A stretch of 64,000 nt of DNA, taken from NCBI RefSeq assembly GCF_012223425.1, contig NZ_CP038799.1, positions 1,488,001-1,552,000 of the forward strand. The letters run 5' to 3'. Of the stretch, positions 45,917-53,912 are shown piece by piece (the stretch's first letter is position 1; the number at the start of each line of letters is the position of its first letter). The notes below the pieces were generated by a model that worked only from the letters and a program-made list of their open reading frames with translations, had not been told where the DNA came from and searched no databases. Source of the stretch: Mycolicibacterium frederiksbergense (GTDB lineage Bacteria; Actinomycetota; Actinomycetes; Mycobacteriales; Mycobacteriaceae). The position numbers and the translations under genes were made by a program.

Positions 45917-47098
45917 ATGAACCGATCAGCTTTGTGGCGTGCGGCCGCCGCCGGCGCCGTCGCCTCCTTCACCTTCACCGCCTGTTCGTCGGCCTCCGAG
46001 TCACCCGGTGACACTGCGGCCTCCGAGGCGGCGGCGTCCCTGGCACCGGCCCCCGAAGCACAGCAGCTCGCCGACGTCTGCCCCGCCGATGTCGGCATCC
46101 AGCTGCAGTGGCAACCGCAGTCGGATATGGGTGCGGTCTTCGGCATGCTCGGCCCCGGGTATCAGGTCGACACCGAGGACAAGTCCGTCACCGGGCCGCT
46201 GGTGGCCGGCGGCCTGGACACCGGAGTCGACATCACCCTGAAATCCGGCGGGCCGGCCATCGGCTTCCAGTCGGTGCCCTCACAGCTGTATCTGGACGAC
46301 TCGCTGATCCTGGGCATCGTGCACGGCGACATGCTGGTCGCGGCCGCCGCCGAGCAACCAGTCACCGGGGTCACCCCGCTGCTGAAGTACAGCCCGGCGA
46401 TCCTGATGTGGGATCCGGCCACCCACCCCGACTTCAAGACCGTCGCCGACGTCGGCAAGACCGATGCCACCGTGGTGACCTCTGAAGGCCAGATCTACCC
46501 GGACTGGCTGGTCGCCAAGGGCATGCTCAAGCAGTCGCAGATCGATCCCAGCTATGACGGGTCGCCCGCGCGGTTCGTCGGCGATCCCGCCATCGTGCAG
46601 CAGGGGTTCGCCAACTCCGAGCCCTACGTCTACGAGCACGACACCCCCGCGTGGAACAAGCCGGTGGGCTACGGGCTGGTCAAGGACGTCGGCTATGACA
46701 TCTACGCGTCGAACATGTCGGTGCGCGCCGACCGGGTCGACGAACTCGCGCCGTGTCTGGAGAAGCTGGTGCCCATCATCCAGCAGTCCGGCGTCGACTA
46801 CGCCGCCGCGCCCGAGGCGGTGAACTCCGTCATCGTCGACATCATCTCGCAGGACAGCACCTACTCCCCCTACACCGACGGCGAGGCCGCATTCGGGGCG
46901 CAGACCCTGGTGGACAACGGCCTGCTGGCCGCCGAGGACGACGGGTCGTTCGGCGTGTACGACACCACCCGAACCGCACGCAACGTCGAGGATCTGCGGG
47001 GCGTGCTCGCCACCACCGGCAATGTGGTGCCCGCCGAGATGACCGCCGACGAGCTGTTCACCAACCGGTTCAGCGATCCCTCGATCGCGATGAACTGA
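45917..47098 (+). CDS. ABC importer substrate-binding lipoprotein (NMT1/SsuA-like)
   Basis: A 393-residue exported protein. The lipobox FTAC places the lipidated cysteine at residue 23, followed by a Ser/Ala/Glu linker. The body has NMT1/THI5-like features (IQLQWQPQSDMGAVFGM, GPAIGFQSVPSQLY, DPAIVQQGFANSEPYVYE). This matches the ABC permease and ATPase on the other strand. The ATG follows GAGG. The ligand is unknown. Confidence 0.88.
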   Translation: MNRSALWRAAAAGAVASFTFTACSSASESPGDTAASEAAASLAPAPEAQQLADVCPADVGIQLQWQPQSDMGAVFGMLGPGYQVDTEDKSVTGPLVAGGLDTGVDITLKSGGPAIGFQSVPSQLYLDDSLILGIVHGDMLVAAAAEQPVTGVTPLLKYSPAILMWDPATHPDFKTVADVGKTDATVVTSEGQIYPDWLVAKGMLKQSQIDPSYDGSPARFVGDPAIVQQGFANSEPYVYEHDTPAWNKPVGYGLVKDVGYDIYASNMSVRADRVDELAPCLEKLVPIIQQSGVDYAAAPEAVNSVIVDIISQDSTYSPYTDGEAAFGAQTLVDNGLLAAEDDGSFGVYDTTRTARNVEDLRGVLATTGNVVPAEMTADELFTNRFSDPSIAMN

Positions 47099-47118
47099 CG
47101 CAGACAAGGAGACCCGAC

Positions 47119-48084
47119 ATGGTCGAGATGACCGAACTGCAGCGCGAACGTGCGATGGGCGCGCTGGGCACCGAGAGCGACCGGGAGGTCAGGCGGATCT
47201 CGCTGGCCGACCTGCCCACCCGTCGCGACCAGATCGCCGACGAATTATGGAGTGCAGCAACTGATATCGGCTTCTTCCAGGTGGTCGACCACGGTATCGA
47301 CCTGGCGGACGTGCGCGCCGCGTTCGCGATGTCCGAACGCTTCTTTGCGCTGCCTGACGAGGTCAAGGCCCGCTGGCCCAAGCGGTACAACTCCGGTTGG
47401 GAGCAGCTGACCCAGATCCGGCCGTCGGTCGGGGTGCCCGATCAGAAGGAGTCCTATCAGGTCACCCTGTCGAACATGGACGGATTGTGGCCCAGCGAAC
47501 AGGAACTCGGGCAGTTCTCCACGACGATCCGCGATTTCGAGCACAAGTGCTGGGCGCTGGCCATGGAACTGCTGTCGCTGTTCGCCGGCAAGCTCGGGTT
47601 CGATCGGGAGTTCTTCACCCGGGCGCACGACCCGTCGTCACCGACCTACCAGAGCACGCTGCGCCTGCTGCATTATTTCGCACTACCGGCCGATGCCGAC
47701 CTCACCGGGGTGTGGCGTGCCGGCGCACACACCGATTTCGACTGTCTGACACTGCTTTTCCAGCGTGACGGTCAGGGCGGTCTGCAGGTCTGCCCGGGCA
47801 AGGAGCGCGAGGCCCAGGAGTGGACGTCGGTGCATCCGTCGGAGGAGGCCATCACCTGCAACATCGGTGACATGCTGATGCGCTGGAGTGACGATCTGCT
47901 GCCGTCGAACTTCCACCGGGTCCGCAGCCCCGGTCCGGCAGATCACCGCGGCGCGCGCTACAGCATCGCCTTCTTCGCCCAGGCCAACCGTGAGGTGATG
48001 ATCGCCGGACCCAACGGGAAGTACCCGCCCATCAGTGCGAAAGATTATCTGCAGCAACGGATCAGCGCGAACTTCGCGCGGTAG
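47119..48084 (+). CDS. Isopenicillin-N-synthase-type 2OG-Fe(II) dioxygenase 2
   Basis: A 321-residue oxygenase related to the one at 42942. Iron ligands are His204 and Asp206 in AHTDFD and His266 in NFHRV; R-x-S is RYS at 280-282. ATG 47119 follows AAGGAG. It lies 20 bases behind the binding-protein gene. The two dioxygenases are clearly different in sequence, so they may catalyse successive steps on one substrate. Confidence 0.9.
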   Translation: MVEMTELQRERAMGALGTESDREVRRISLADLPTRRDQIADELWSAATDIGFFQVVDHGIDLADVRAAFAMSERFFALPDEVKARWPKRYNSGWEQLTQIRPSVGVPDQKESYQVTLSNMDGLWPSEQELGQFSTTIRDFEHKCWALAMELLSLFAGKLGFDREFFTRAHDPSSPTYQSTLRLLHYFALPADADLTGVWRAGAHTDFDCLTLLFQRDGQGGLQVCPGKEREAQEWTSVHPSEEAITCNIGDMLMRWSDDLLPSNFHRVRSPGPADHRGARYSIAFFAQANREVMIAGPNGKYPPISAKDYLQQRISANFAR

Positions 48085-48098
48085 CCTACCCTGGGGGC

Positions 48099-48548
48099 AT
48101 GGCTGAGCAGCGGGTACGGCCACCATGGTGGCTGAAGTACGTCAACAAGGTGTTCATCGGGCTGTCCAAGCTCGGCATCGGCGGCACCAAGGGCCCACTG
48201 GTGTTGACGGTGGTGGGCCGCAAGACCGGCAAACCGCGTTCCACACCGGTCACCCCGATGACGGTCGACGGTGCCCGCTACGTGGTCGGTGGCCTACCCG
48301 GTGCCGACTGGGTGGCCAACGCCCGCGCGGCGGGGACGGCCACTCTGCATCAGGGCCGGCGTACCCAGCAGGTGCGGATGACCGAGATTTCCGCCGAGCA
48401 GGCTCGCCCACTGCTGCGCCAGTTCCCCACTCTGGTGCCGACCGGCGTCGGCTTCATCCGCAACGCGGGGCTGGTCGACAAGGGCACCCCCGACGAGTTC
48501 GAGGCGCTGGCCGGCCGACTGCCGGTGTTCCGGTTCGACGAGATCTGA
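48099..48548 (+). CDS. F420-dependent nitroreductase/quinone reductase family protein
   Basis: A 149-residue split-barrel protein of the DDN/FDOR-A family, which uses reduced F420 to reduce quinones and activated nitro groups. The motif VGRKTGKPRSTPV and the later ANARAAGTATL block fit. It starts 14 bases after dioxygenase 2 and may be cotranscribed with it. The substrate is unknown. Confidence 0.85.
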   Translation: MAEQRVRPPWWLKYVNKVFIGLSKLGIGGTKGPLVLTVVGRKTGKPRSTPVTPMTVDGARYVVGGLPGADWVANARAAGTATLHQGRRTQQVRMTEISAEQARPLLRQFPTLVPTGVGFIRNAGLVDKGTPDEFEALAGRLPVFRFDEI

Positions 48549-48634
48549 GACCTATTGGTCCGTACCCGGTTTTGGCTGGCTACTTGTTGGAGAAGTTGTG
48601 CGCGTTGACCTTTGACCGGGATCGATCCGTGGCG

Positions 48635-48669
48635 GCGGGTCCGGCGGCGTGTTCTGCCGCCGGACCCGC
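48635..48669. terminator. Strong GC-rich hairpin between convergent genes
   Basis: A perfect 14-bp stem (48635-48648 with 48656-48669) closes a 7-base loop. It lies between the convergent F420-type reductase gene and the 13E12 gene and could terminate either transcript. It lacks a directly following T tract, as many mycobacterial terminators do. Confidence 0.6.
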
Positions 48670-48718
48670 TGTGCGGGCGGTTTCTCTGTGGAGTTGTCAA
48701 GGTGCCGTGCGGTTTTGG

Positions 48719-50023
48719 TTATGCGGCGGTAGGCAGGTCGGTCATGGTGCGTCGGGCATGCGATCGCAGGTGTGCCGGTTCGGGCCCGGCCGGGTCATGC
48801 GGTGGGATGAACCAGGGGTGGCGGTCAGCGCCGAGGTAGACCTGCCAGCCACCGTGATGGATCGCGGTGTGGTGCAGTCGGCACAGCAGCACACCGTTGT
48901 CGATGCTGGTGGTGCCGCCGCTGGCCCAGGGTTGGATGTGGTGGGCATCGCACCAGGAGACGGGTCGTCCGCAGCCGGGGTGCGCGCACCCACCATCGCG
49001 CACCGCCAACCCTTTACGGATCAAGGGCGTAAACAACCTTTCACTGCGTCCGACGTCCAGGGGTGCACCCGCGCCATCGACAGTCACCGTCGTGAGGGTG
49101 CTGTCGCAGGTGATGAGGTCTGCGGTGCCTGCGGTGATGAGGCCGGTGAATCCGAGGGTGTCGACGAACCCTGTTGCGGCGGGCCGGACCAGGGTGACGT
49201 GCGGGAGCACACCACCGCTCATCGGGCGCTGCGAGCTCGACAGATAGGTCCGCATGATCTGTCCGAAGGCATCCGCGCGGCGGCGCCCGACCGGGCGTGG
49301 GTCCGGGGATCCGTCCGGCAGCGGTATCGGCCGGCATAACGGGTCCAGTGCGGCCAACAGTTCTTCCGCCGTGAGTGCGTCGAGGTCCAGGCTGGCGGCG
49401 ACCCGCCCGTCCTCGGTCTGCACCACGGTCATGTCGTTGAGGTCGGCGTTCTCGGCGACCGGTACCGACTGGTCGTCTTCGGATTGAGCGCAGGCTCTAT
49501 CGATGGCGATCTCACGGGCCTTCTCGGCCACCTGCGATGGCGTGGTCTGAATCATCAACGTGGTAACCACCGTCGCCCGCTCCTCCTCGGACAGGGCGAC
49601 TCTGGCGCTGATGTGGGCTATTCCTTTACCGATGGCGTCGGCGAACTCGATACCGATCCCACCGAGGCGCTGGGCCCGGGTCAACGCCGGCAGCATGTGC
49701 GCCGCCCGACCCACCCGCGCCGCGCGGTACGCGGCACCGGGGGTCATGCCGCAACTGATGAGCAGGTCGCTGCCTGAGCTCAGGTGCCGCCGTGCCGGGA
49801 TCCCGGCCCGTTCGGCGGCCGCAACCGCCTGGGCGATCACATGGTCGAGCAGGTTGCGGGCCACCACCGCAGCGGCCATCACCGCCAGCAGAGGCTGTTC
49901 ATCGAGGACCCGGCGCGGGCAGTCCAGCAGATGAAACAGAGTGCGCTCCTCATCGCGCGCAGGCACCGGGGCGAGGTCATCGATCAGCGCATCAATGAAG
50001 GTGTCGAGATCAGTGGCGTCCAT
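48719..50023 (-). CDS. 13E12-repeat family DUF222/HNH endonuclease
   Basis: A 434-residue protein with an N-terminal DUF222 domain and a C-terminal HNH nuclease (CAHPGCGRPVSWCDAHHI, GGTTSIDNGVLLCRLHH). This family is the REP13E12 type repeated in mycobacterial genomes and used as phage integration sites in M. tuberculosis. ATG 50023 gives the usual N-terminus (MDATDL). It lies at a breakpoint near an IS481 remnant, consistent with a mobile history. Activity unproven. Confidence 0.9.
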   Translation of the reverse strand: MDATDLDTFIDALIDDLAPVPARDEERTLFHLLDCPRRVLDEQPLLAVMAAAVVARNLLDHVIAQAVAAAERAGIPARRHLSSGSDLLISCGMTPGAAYRAARVGRAAHMLPALTRAQRLGGIGIEFADAIGKGIAHISARVALSEEERATVVTTLMIQTTPSQVAEKAREIAIDRACAQSEDDQSVPVAENADLNDMTVVQTEDGRVAASLDLDALTAEELLAALDPLCRPIPLPDGSPDPRPVGRRRADAFGQIMRTYLSSSQRPMSGGVLPHVTLVRPAATGFVDTLGFTGLITAGTADLITCDSTLTTVTVDGAGAPLDVGRSERLFTPLIRKGLAVRDGGCAHPGCGRPVSWCDAHHIQPWASGGTTSIDNGVLLCRLHHTAIHHGGWQVYLGADRHPWFIPPHDPAGPEPAHLRSHARRTMTDLPTAA

Positions 50024-50278
50024 GTGGATACCGGCTTTCACAGAAGGTGCCCAAAGGGCACGATCAGGCAATACGGTCCGGGGCCCCAAAGGGACCATCG
50101 AACCTCGCGGCGACCGGAGTCGCGGTCTGTGCTCACCGGGTGATGATGGGAGCAACGTCGCATTCGAACTTGTGTTCGATACTACGCCGAATCATGGCCC
50201 CACGCAAGCACTAACATCAAGAAATCGGCGACAGATCGGATGGCTTGGTGGCCGACCTTCTACCTCACGGAGTGAGTC
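50024..50278. other. Intergenic region with small hairpins
   Basis: This gap upstream of the 13E12 gene holds two short palindromes, GTGCCCaaaGGGCAC at 50047-50061 and one closed by GGTCC/GGACC at about 50075-50096, just before the gene start. They could form mRNA structures affecting the 13E12 transcript. I see no coding sequence. Confidence 0.4.
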
Positions 50279-50404
50279 GTGATTGTCGGTGAACCCATCG
50301 ATCCCGGCTTCCGTCTGGCCATCTCGCAGTGGCCTGGTGACGCGCCCCGCGAAGCGGTCTCGACGTTCCGTGCCGAGCGCGGCATCTCCCGGAAATCGTT
50401 CTAG
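50279..50404 (+). pseudogene. IS481-family transposase remnant
   Basis: A 41-codon frame (GTG to TAG) that reads like the N-terminus of IS481-type transposases: FRLAISQWPGDAPREAVSTFR followed by RGISRKSF. The remaining 250 or more residues are absent, and no inverted repeats were found. It is a decayed fragment. The following region to 50513 contains no gene. Confidence 0.55.
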
Positions 50405-50513
50405 TGCGGGCGGTGGCAGTGCGTCGCGCTAGGCGACATCCGGACTCGATCATGGGCCGATCAGTGTGCGCGAACGGATGCGCGCGACGGGCCTAAAACA
50501 GCACAGCCGACCA

Positions 50514-50780
50514 CTAACCGGTGCTGGACAGATCCATCTCGGGCAGGCAGATGCGGGCGAGTTCGTCCAACGGGATCCCCAGCACGGCGGCCAGCGCCGC
50601 GACGGTCGTAAAGGCCGGTGTGGCCAGGCGTCCGGTTTCGATCTTGCGCAACGTCTCCGGCGAGATCGATGCGGCGTGCGCAACCTCGGCGGGTTTGCGG
50701 TCGCCCCGGCTTTCGCGCAGGAACGCGCCCAGGCGTTGACCGGCGGCACGTTGTTGCGGCGTCAGGGGTGAGCGGACCAT
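50514..50780 (-). CDS. XRE-family transcriptional regulator
   Basis: An 88-residue protein that is almost only a helix-turn-helix of the XRE type (LGAFLRESRGDRKPAEVAHAASISPETLRKIETGRLATP). The ATG at 50780 (MVRSPL) is preferred over the longer frame. It is divergent from the methionine aminopeptidase gene, with two identical-pattern inverted repeats between them that are likely its operators. Confidence 0.88.
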   Translation of the reverse strand: MVRSPLTPQQRAAGQRLGAFLRESRGDRKPAEVAHAASISPETLRKIETGRLATPAFTTVAALAAVLGIPLDELARICLPEMDLSSTG

Positions 50781-50801
50781 GCGACGAGAATACGCCACCC
50801 T

Positions 50802-50846
50802 GGTATGAAAATACCGAGAGCTCCGCTAGGCTGGTATTTCTATACC
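50802..50846. promoter_or_regulatory. Twin GGTAT-N4-ATACC operators
   Basis: Two perfect inverted repeats, GGTATGAAAATACC (50802-50815) and GGTATTTCTATACC (50833-50846), lie 31 bases apart centre to centre, roughly three helix turns. Each is about 21 bases from one of the divergent starts (XRE at 50780, map at 50868), so the XRE protein probably controls both genes. Confidence 0.7.
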
Positions 50847-50867
50847 GCTCGTTGGACAGGAATGTGG

Positions 50868-51638
50868 ATGCTGGAACTCAAGACGCCCCACGAAATCGCG
50901 GCGATGCACACCACGGGTGCCTTCATCGCCGACCTGCTGGAGGATCTGCACTCGCGTGCTGCGGTGGGGGTCAACCTGCTCGATCTCGAATACCGGGCCC
51001 GCCAGTTGATCGAAGACCGGGGCGCGGTGTCCTGCTACTGGGATTACGCGCCGTCCTTCGGACGTGGACCGTTCCGCAACGTCATCTGCCTGTCGGTCAA
51101 CGACGCTGTGCTGCACGGACTTCCACACGACTACGCGCTCCGCGACGGTGACCTGTTGAGCATGGACATCGCCGTCTCGATCGACGGCTGGGTGGCCGAT
51201 TCGGCGCGCAGCCTGATCGTCGGCACCCCACGGCCCGAGGACCAGCGAATCATCGAGGCGACCGAACGGGCCCTCGATGCCGCCATCGCCGCCGCGCTCC
51301 CGGGTGGACGGCTGGGCGACATCTCCGCGGCCATCGGTGCCGTCGCCGACGCATACGGCTACCCAGTCAACGTCGAGTTCGGCGGGCACGGCCTGGGCCG
51401 CACCATGCATGAAGATCCGCACGTCTCCAACCGGGGGCGTGCCGGACGCGGGCTGGTGCTGCGACCCGGGCTGACGCTCGCGCTGGAGCCCTGGTTCGCC
51501 CGGAGCACCAACAAAATCGTCTATGACCGGGACGGATGGACCATCCGATCGGCCGACGGGTCACGCACCGCCCACTCCGAACACACCATCGCCGTCACCG
51601 ACGGGTCACCCCTCGTGCTGACCCGTCGGGCGGCCTGA
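50868..51638 (+). CDS. map: Methionine aminopeptidase, type I
   Basis: A 256-residue metalloprotease that removes the N-terminal Met from nascent proteins. Metal ligands lie in SMDIAVSIDGWVADSAR (two Asp), GGHGLGRTMHEDP (His), LALEPW (Glu) and HSEHTIAV (Glu). ATG 50868 follows AGGA at 7 bases; the earlier ATGs at 50805 and 50862 are poor. Its control by a dedicated XRE regulator suggests this is an additional, conditionally used copy. Standard housekeeping map genes are located elsewhere. Confidence 0.9.
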   Translation: MLELKTPHEIAAMHTTGAFIADLLEDLHSRAAVGVNLLDLEYRARQLIEDRGAVSCYWDYAPSFGRGPFRNVICLSVNDAVLHGLPHDYALRDGDLLSMDIAVSIDGWVADSARSLIVGTPRPEDQRIIEATERALDAAIAAALPGGRLGDISAAIGAVADAYGYPVNVEFGGHGLGRTMHEDPHVSNRGRAGRGLVLRPGLTLALEPWFARSTNKIVYDRDGWTIRSADGSRTAHSEHTIAVTDGSPLVLTRRAA

Positions 51639-51643
51639 CCCCG

Positions 51644-51919
51644 CTACAGGTGCGGGGCCTCCTTGATGGTCGAGTCCGGGGTCCCGGCCGTCTGACACCA
51701 GGTCTGCACGGCCAGTCGGGTCCCGGTGACCTCCAACTGCGCTGCGTCGGTGCCCTTTTCGTCCTTGAGCATCTTGGCAACCGCTTCGTTCTGCGTCTTC
51801 TCGTCCTGGCCGATGAAGTCCTCACACTTGGTGTCACCACCGGTGACCGCCGGCGAGCATCCGACCAGGGCGGCACTCACAGCCATCCCCGCCATCAATA
51901 GACCTGCCGAACGCTTCAC
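51644..51919 (-). CDS. Small lipoprotein (acid-stress/DUF732-like)
   Basis: A 91-residue exported lipoprotein: the lipobox is ALVGC at about residue 21, and the mature part has two further cysteines (KCEDF and WCQ) likely to form a disulfide. This is similar in layout to small mycobacterial lipoproteins of unknown role. The GTG at 51919 follows GGAG at about 6 bases. It is convergent with map. Confidence 0.8.
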   Translation of the reverse strand: MKRSAGLLMAGMAVSAALVGCSPAVTGGDTKCEDFIGQDEKTQNEAVAKMLKDEKGTDAAQLEVTGTRLAVQTWCQTAGTPDSTIKEAPHL

Positions 51920-52033
51920 TGTGCTCTCCAACCTCGTGCGTCCCATACGCATCGTCGCACCGTTTGTACCCGATGCCCGACCCGTCGAAACCTGCCGGTG
52001 GTCGCCGTCGCGCTCGCGCCTAAAGTCACATGC

Positions 52034-52948
52034 GTGACCACTGCGAACCCCTTCGATCCGTCCCGCTGGCAGCCCGTCGACGGCTTCGAGCTGACCGACA
52101 TCACCTACCACCGGCACATCGTCGACGGAGTGCGCCAGCCCACCGTGCGGATCGCCTTCGACCGCCCCGACGTGCGCAACGCGTTCCGCCCGCACACCGT
52201 CGACGAGCTCTACCGGGTGCTCGACCACGCCCGGATGTCCCCCGATGTCGGCGTCATCCTGCTGACCGGCAACGGCCCGTCCGCCAAGGACGGCGGCTGG
52301 GCGTTCTGCTCCGGCGGTGACCAGCGCATCCGCGGCCGCAGCGGCTACCAGTACGCCGAGGGCGAGACCGCCGAAACCGTGGACCCGGCCCGGGCAGGCA
52401 GGCTGCACATCCTGGAGGTACAGCGCCTCATCCGGTTCATGCCCAAGGTGGTCATCTGCCTGGTCAACGGCTGGGCGGCCGGCGGCGGGCACAGTCTGCA
52501 CGTCACCTGCGACCTCACCCTGGCCAGCCGTGAGCACGCCCGGTTCAAGCAGACCGATGCCGATGTCGGCAGCTTCGACGGCGGGTTCGGCAGCGCCTAC
52601 CTGGCCCGCCAATCCGGCCAGAAGTTCGCCCGCGAGATCTTCTTCCTGGGCCGGGCCTACGACGCGCAGACCATGTATCAGATGGGGGCGGTGAACGCCG
52701 TCGTCGACCACGCCGACCTGGAGACCGAGGGTCTGCAATGGGCCGCCGAGATCAACGGCAAGTCCCCGCAGGCCATCCGGATGCTCAAGTTCGGCTTCAA
52801 CCTGATCGACGACGGGCTGGTGGGCCAGCAGGTGTTCGCCGGTGAGGCGACGCGGCTGGCCTATATGACCGATGAGGCCGTGGAGGGACGGGACGCGTTC
52901 CTGGAGAAGCGGGACCCGGACTGGAGCGGGTTCCCCCGCTACTTCTGA
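52034..52948 (+). CDS. menB: 1,4-Dihydroxy-2-naphthoyl-CoA synthase
   Basis: A 304-residue crotonase-fold enzyme that closes the second ring in menaquinone synthesis from o-succinylbenzoyl-CoA. The oxyanion-hole loops (FCSGGDQRIRG, NGWAAGGGHSLH) and catalytic region (DADVGSFDGGFGSAYLAR) are all present. The GTG at 52034 begins TTANPFDPSRW, as in homologs. It corresponds to Rv0548c, and here it lies about 15 kb from fadD8 because of the inserted block. Confidence 0.95.
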   Translation: MTTANPFDPSRWQPVDGFELTDITYHRHIVDGVRQPTVRIAFDRPDVRNAFRPHTVDELYRVLDHARMSPDVGVILLTGNGPSAKDGGWAFCSGGDQRIRGRSGYQYAEGETAETVDPARAGRLHILEVQRLIRFMPKVVICLVNGWAAGGGHSLHVTCDLTLASREHARFKQTDADVGSFDGGFGSAYLARQSGQKFAREIFFLGRAYDAQTMYQMGAVNAVVDHADLETEGLQWAAEINGKSPQAIRMLKFGFNLIDDGLVGQQVFAGEATRLAYMTDEAVEGRDAFLEKRDPDWSGFPRYF

Positions 52949-53013
52949 CCCGTGATTCGGCGCGGATGCGTATGGTCAGCGGACGAAAACGCGCCCGACT
53001 CTAGGATCGAGCG

Positions 53014-53883
53014 GTGAGTAAGAACCCTTTGCGCCGGCTGTCCGACGCCGTGCTGCTGACCAGCATGCGGCCCCCGCTGACCGAATACCTGGGCCGCGGC
53101 CCCGAGGTCGAGTTGCGCGGTAAGCGCGTCCTGATCACCGGGGCGTCCTCCGGTATCGGTGAAGCCTCGGCGGTGAAGCTGGCCAAGCTGGGCGCCAGCG
53201 TCATCGTGGTGGCGCGGCGCGAGGATCTGCTCGGCGCGGTGGCCGACCGGATCCGCGCAGCGGGCGGTATCGCCGAGGCGATCACCGCCGACCTGTCCGA
53301 CCTCGACGCCGTCGACGCGTTGGCCGCCCGGGTCATGGAAAGCCATGGCGGTGTGGACATCCTGGTCAACAACGCCGGCCGCTCGATCCGGCGGCCGCTG
53401 ATCGACTCGCTGGAACGCTGGCACGACATCGAACGCACCATGGCGCTGAACTATTACGCCCCGCTGCGTCTGATGCGCGCCCTGGTGCCGGGCATGATCG
53501 CGCGCGGCGACGGGCACGTCATCAACGTGTCCACCTGGGGCGTGATGAACGAATCCTCGCCCCTGTTCGGTGCGTATCAGGCGTCCAAGGCCGCCCTGAC
53601 CGCGGCGAGCCGGGTGGCCGAGACCGAATGGTCGGGCAAGGGTGTGCATTCCACCACGCTGTACTACCCGCTGGTGAAGACGCCGATGATCGAGCCGACC
53701 AAGGAGTTCGTGGCGATGCCGGGCCTGTCCGCCGAGGAGGCCGCCGACTGGATGGTGACCGCGGCCCGCACCCGCCCGGTGCGTATCGCGCCGCGGATGG
53801 CGGTCACCGCCAAGGCGCTGGACAGTGTGGCGCCCGGGCTGCTGGGCGTGATCATGAAGCGCGGCGTCGTGGAGCCCTCGTAA
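53014..53883 (+). CDS. Short-chain dehydrogenase (Rv0547c type)
   Basis: A 289-residue SDR. The cofactor motif TGASSGIG (about 45-52), NNAG and the catalytic YQASK are present. The C-terminal tail with KALDSVAPGLLGVIMKRG suggests membrane association. It follows menB by 65 bases, matching Rv0547c. Substrate not known. Confidence 0.9.
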   Translation: MSKNPLRRLSDAVLLTSMRPPLTEYLGRGPEVELRGKRVLITGASSGIGEASAVKLAKLGASVIVVARREDLLGAVADRIRAAGGIAEAITADLSDLDAVDALAARVMESHGGVDILVNNAGRSIRRPLIDSLERWHDIERTMALNYYAPLRLMRALVPGMIARGDGHVINVSTWGVMNESSPLFGAYQASKAALTAASRVAETEWSGKGVHSTTLYYPLVKTPMIEPTKEFVAMPGLSAEEAADWMVTAARTRPVRIAPRMAVTAKALDSVAPGLLGVIMKRGVVEPS

Positions 53884-53912
53884 ATTTCACCCGGCACATA
53901 CCATCAGCACTC

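Noticed and set aside
50075..50096. Hairpin near the 13E12 start as a possible riboswitch or attenuator
   Set aside because: The palindromes are short and match no known riboswitch; kept only as a note.
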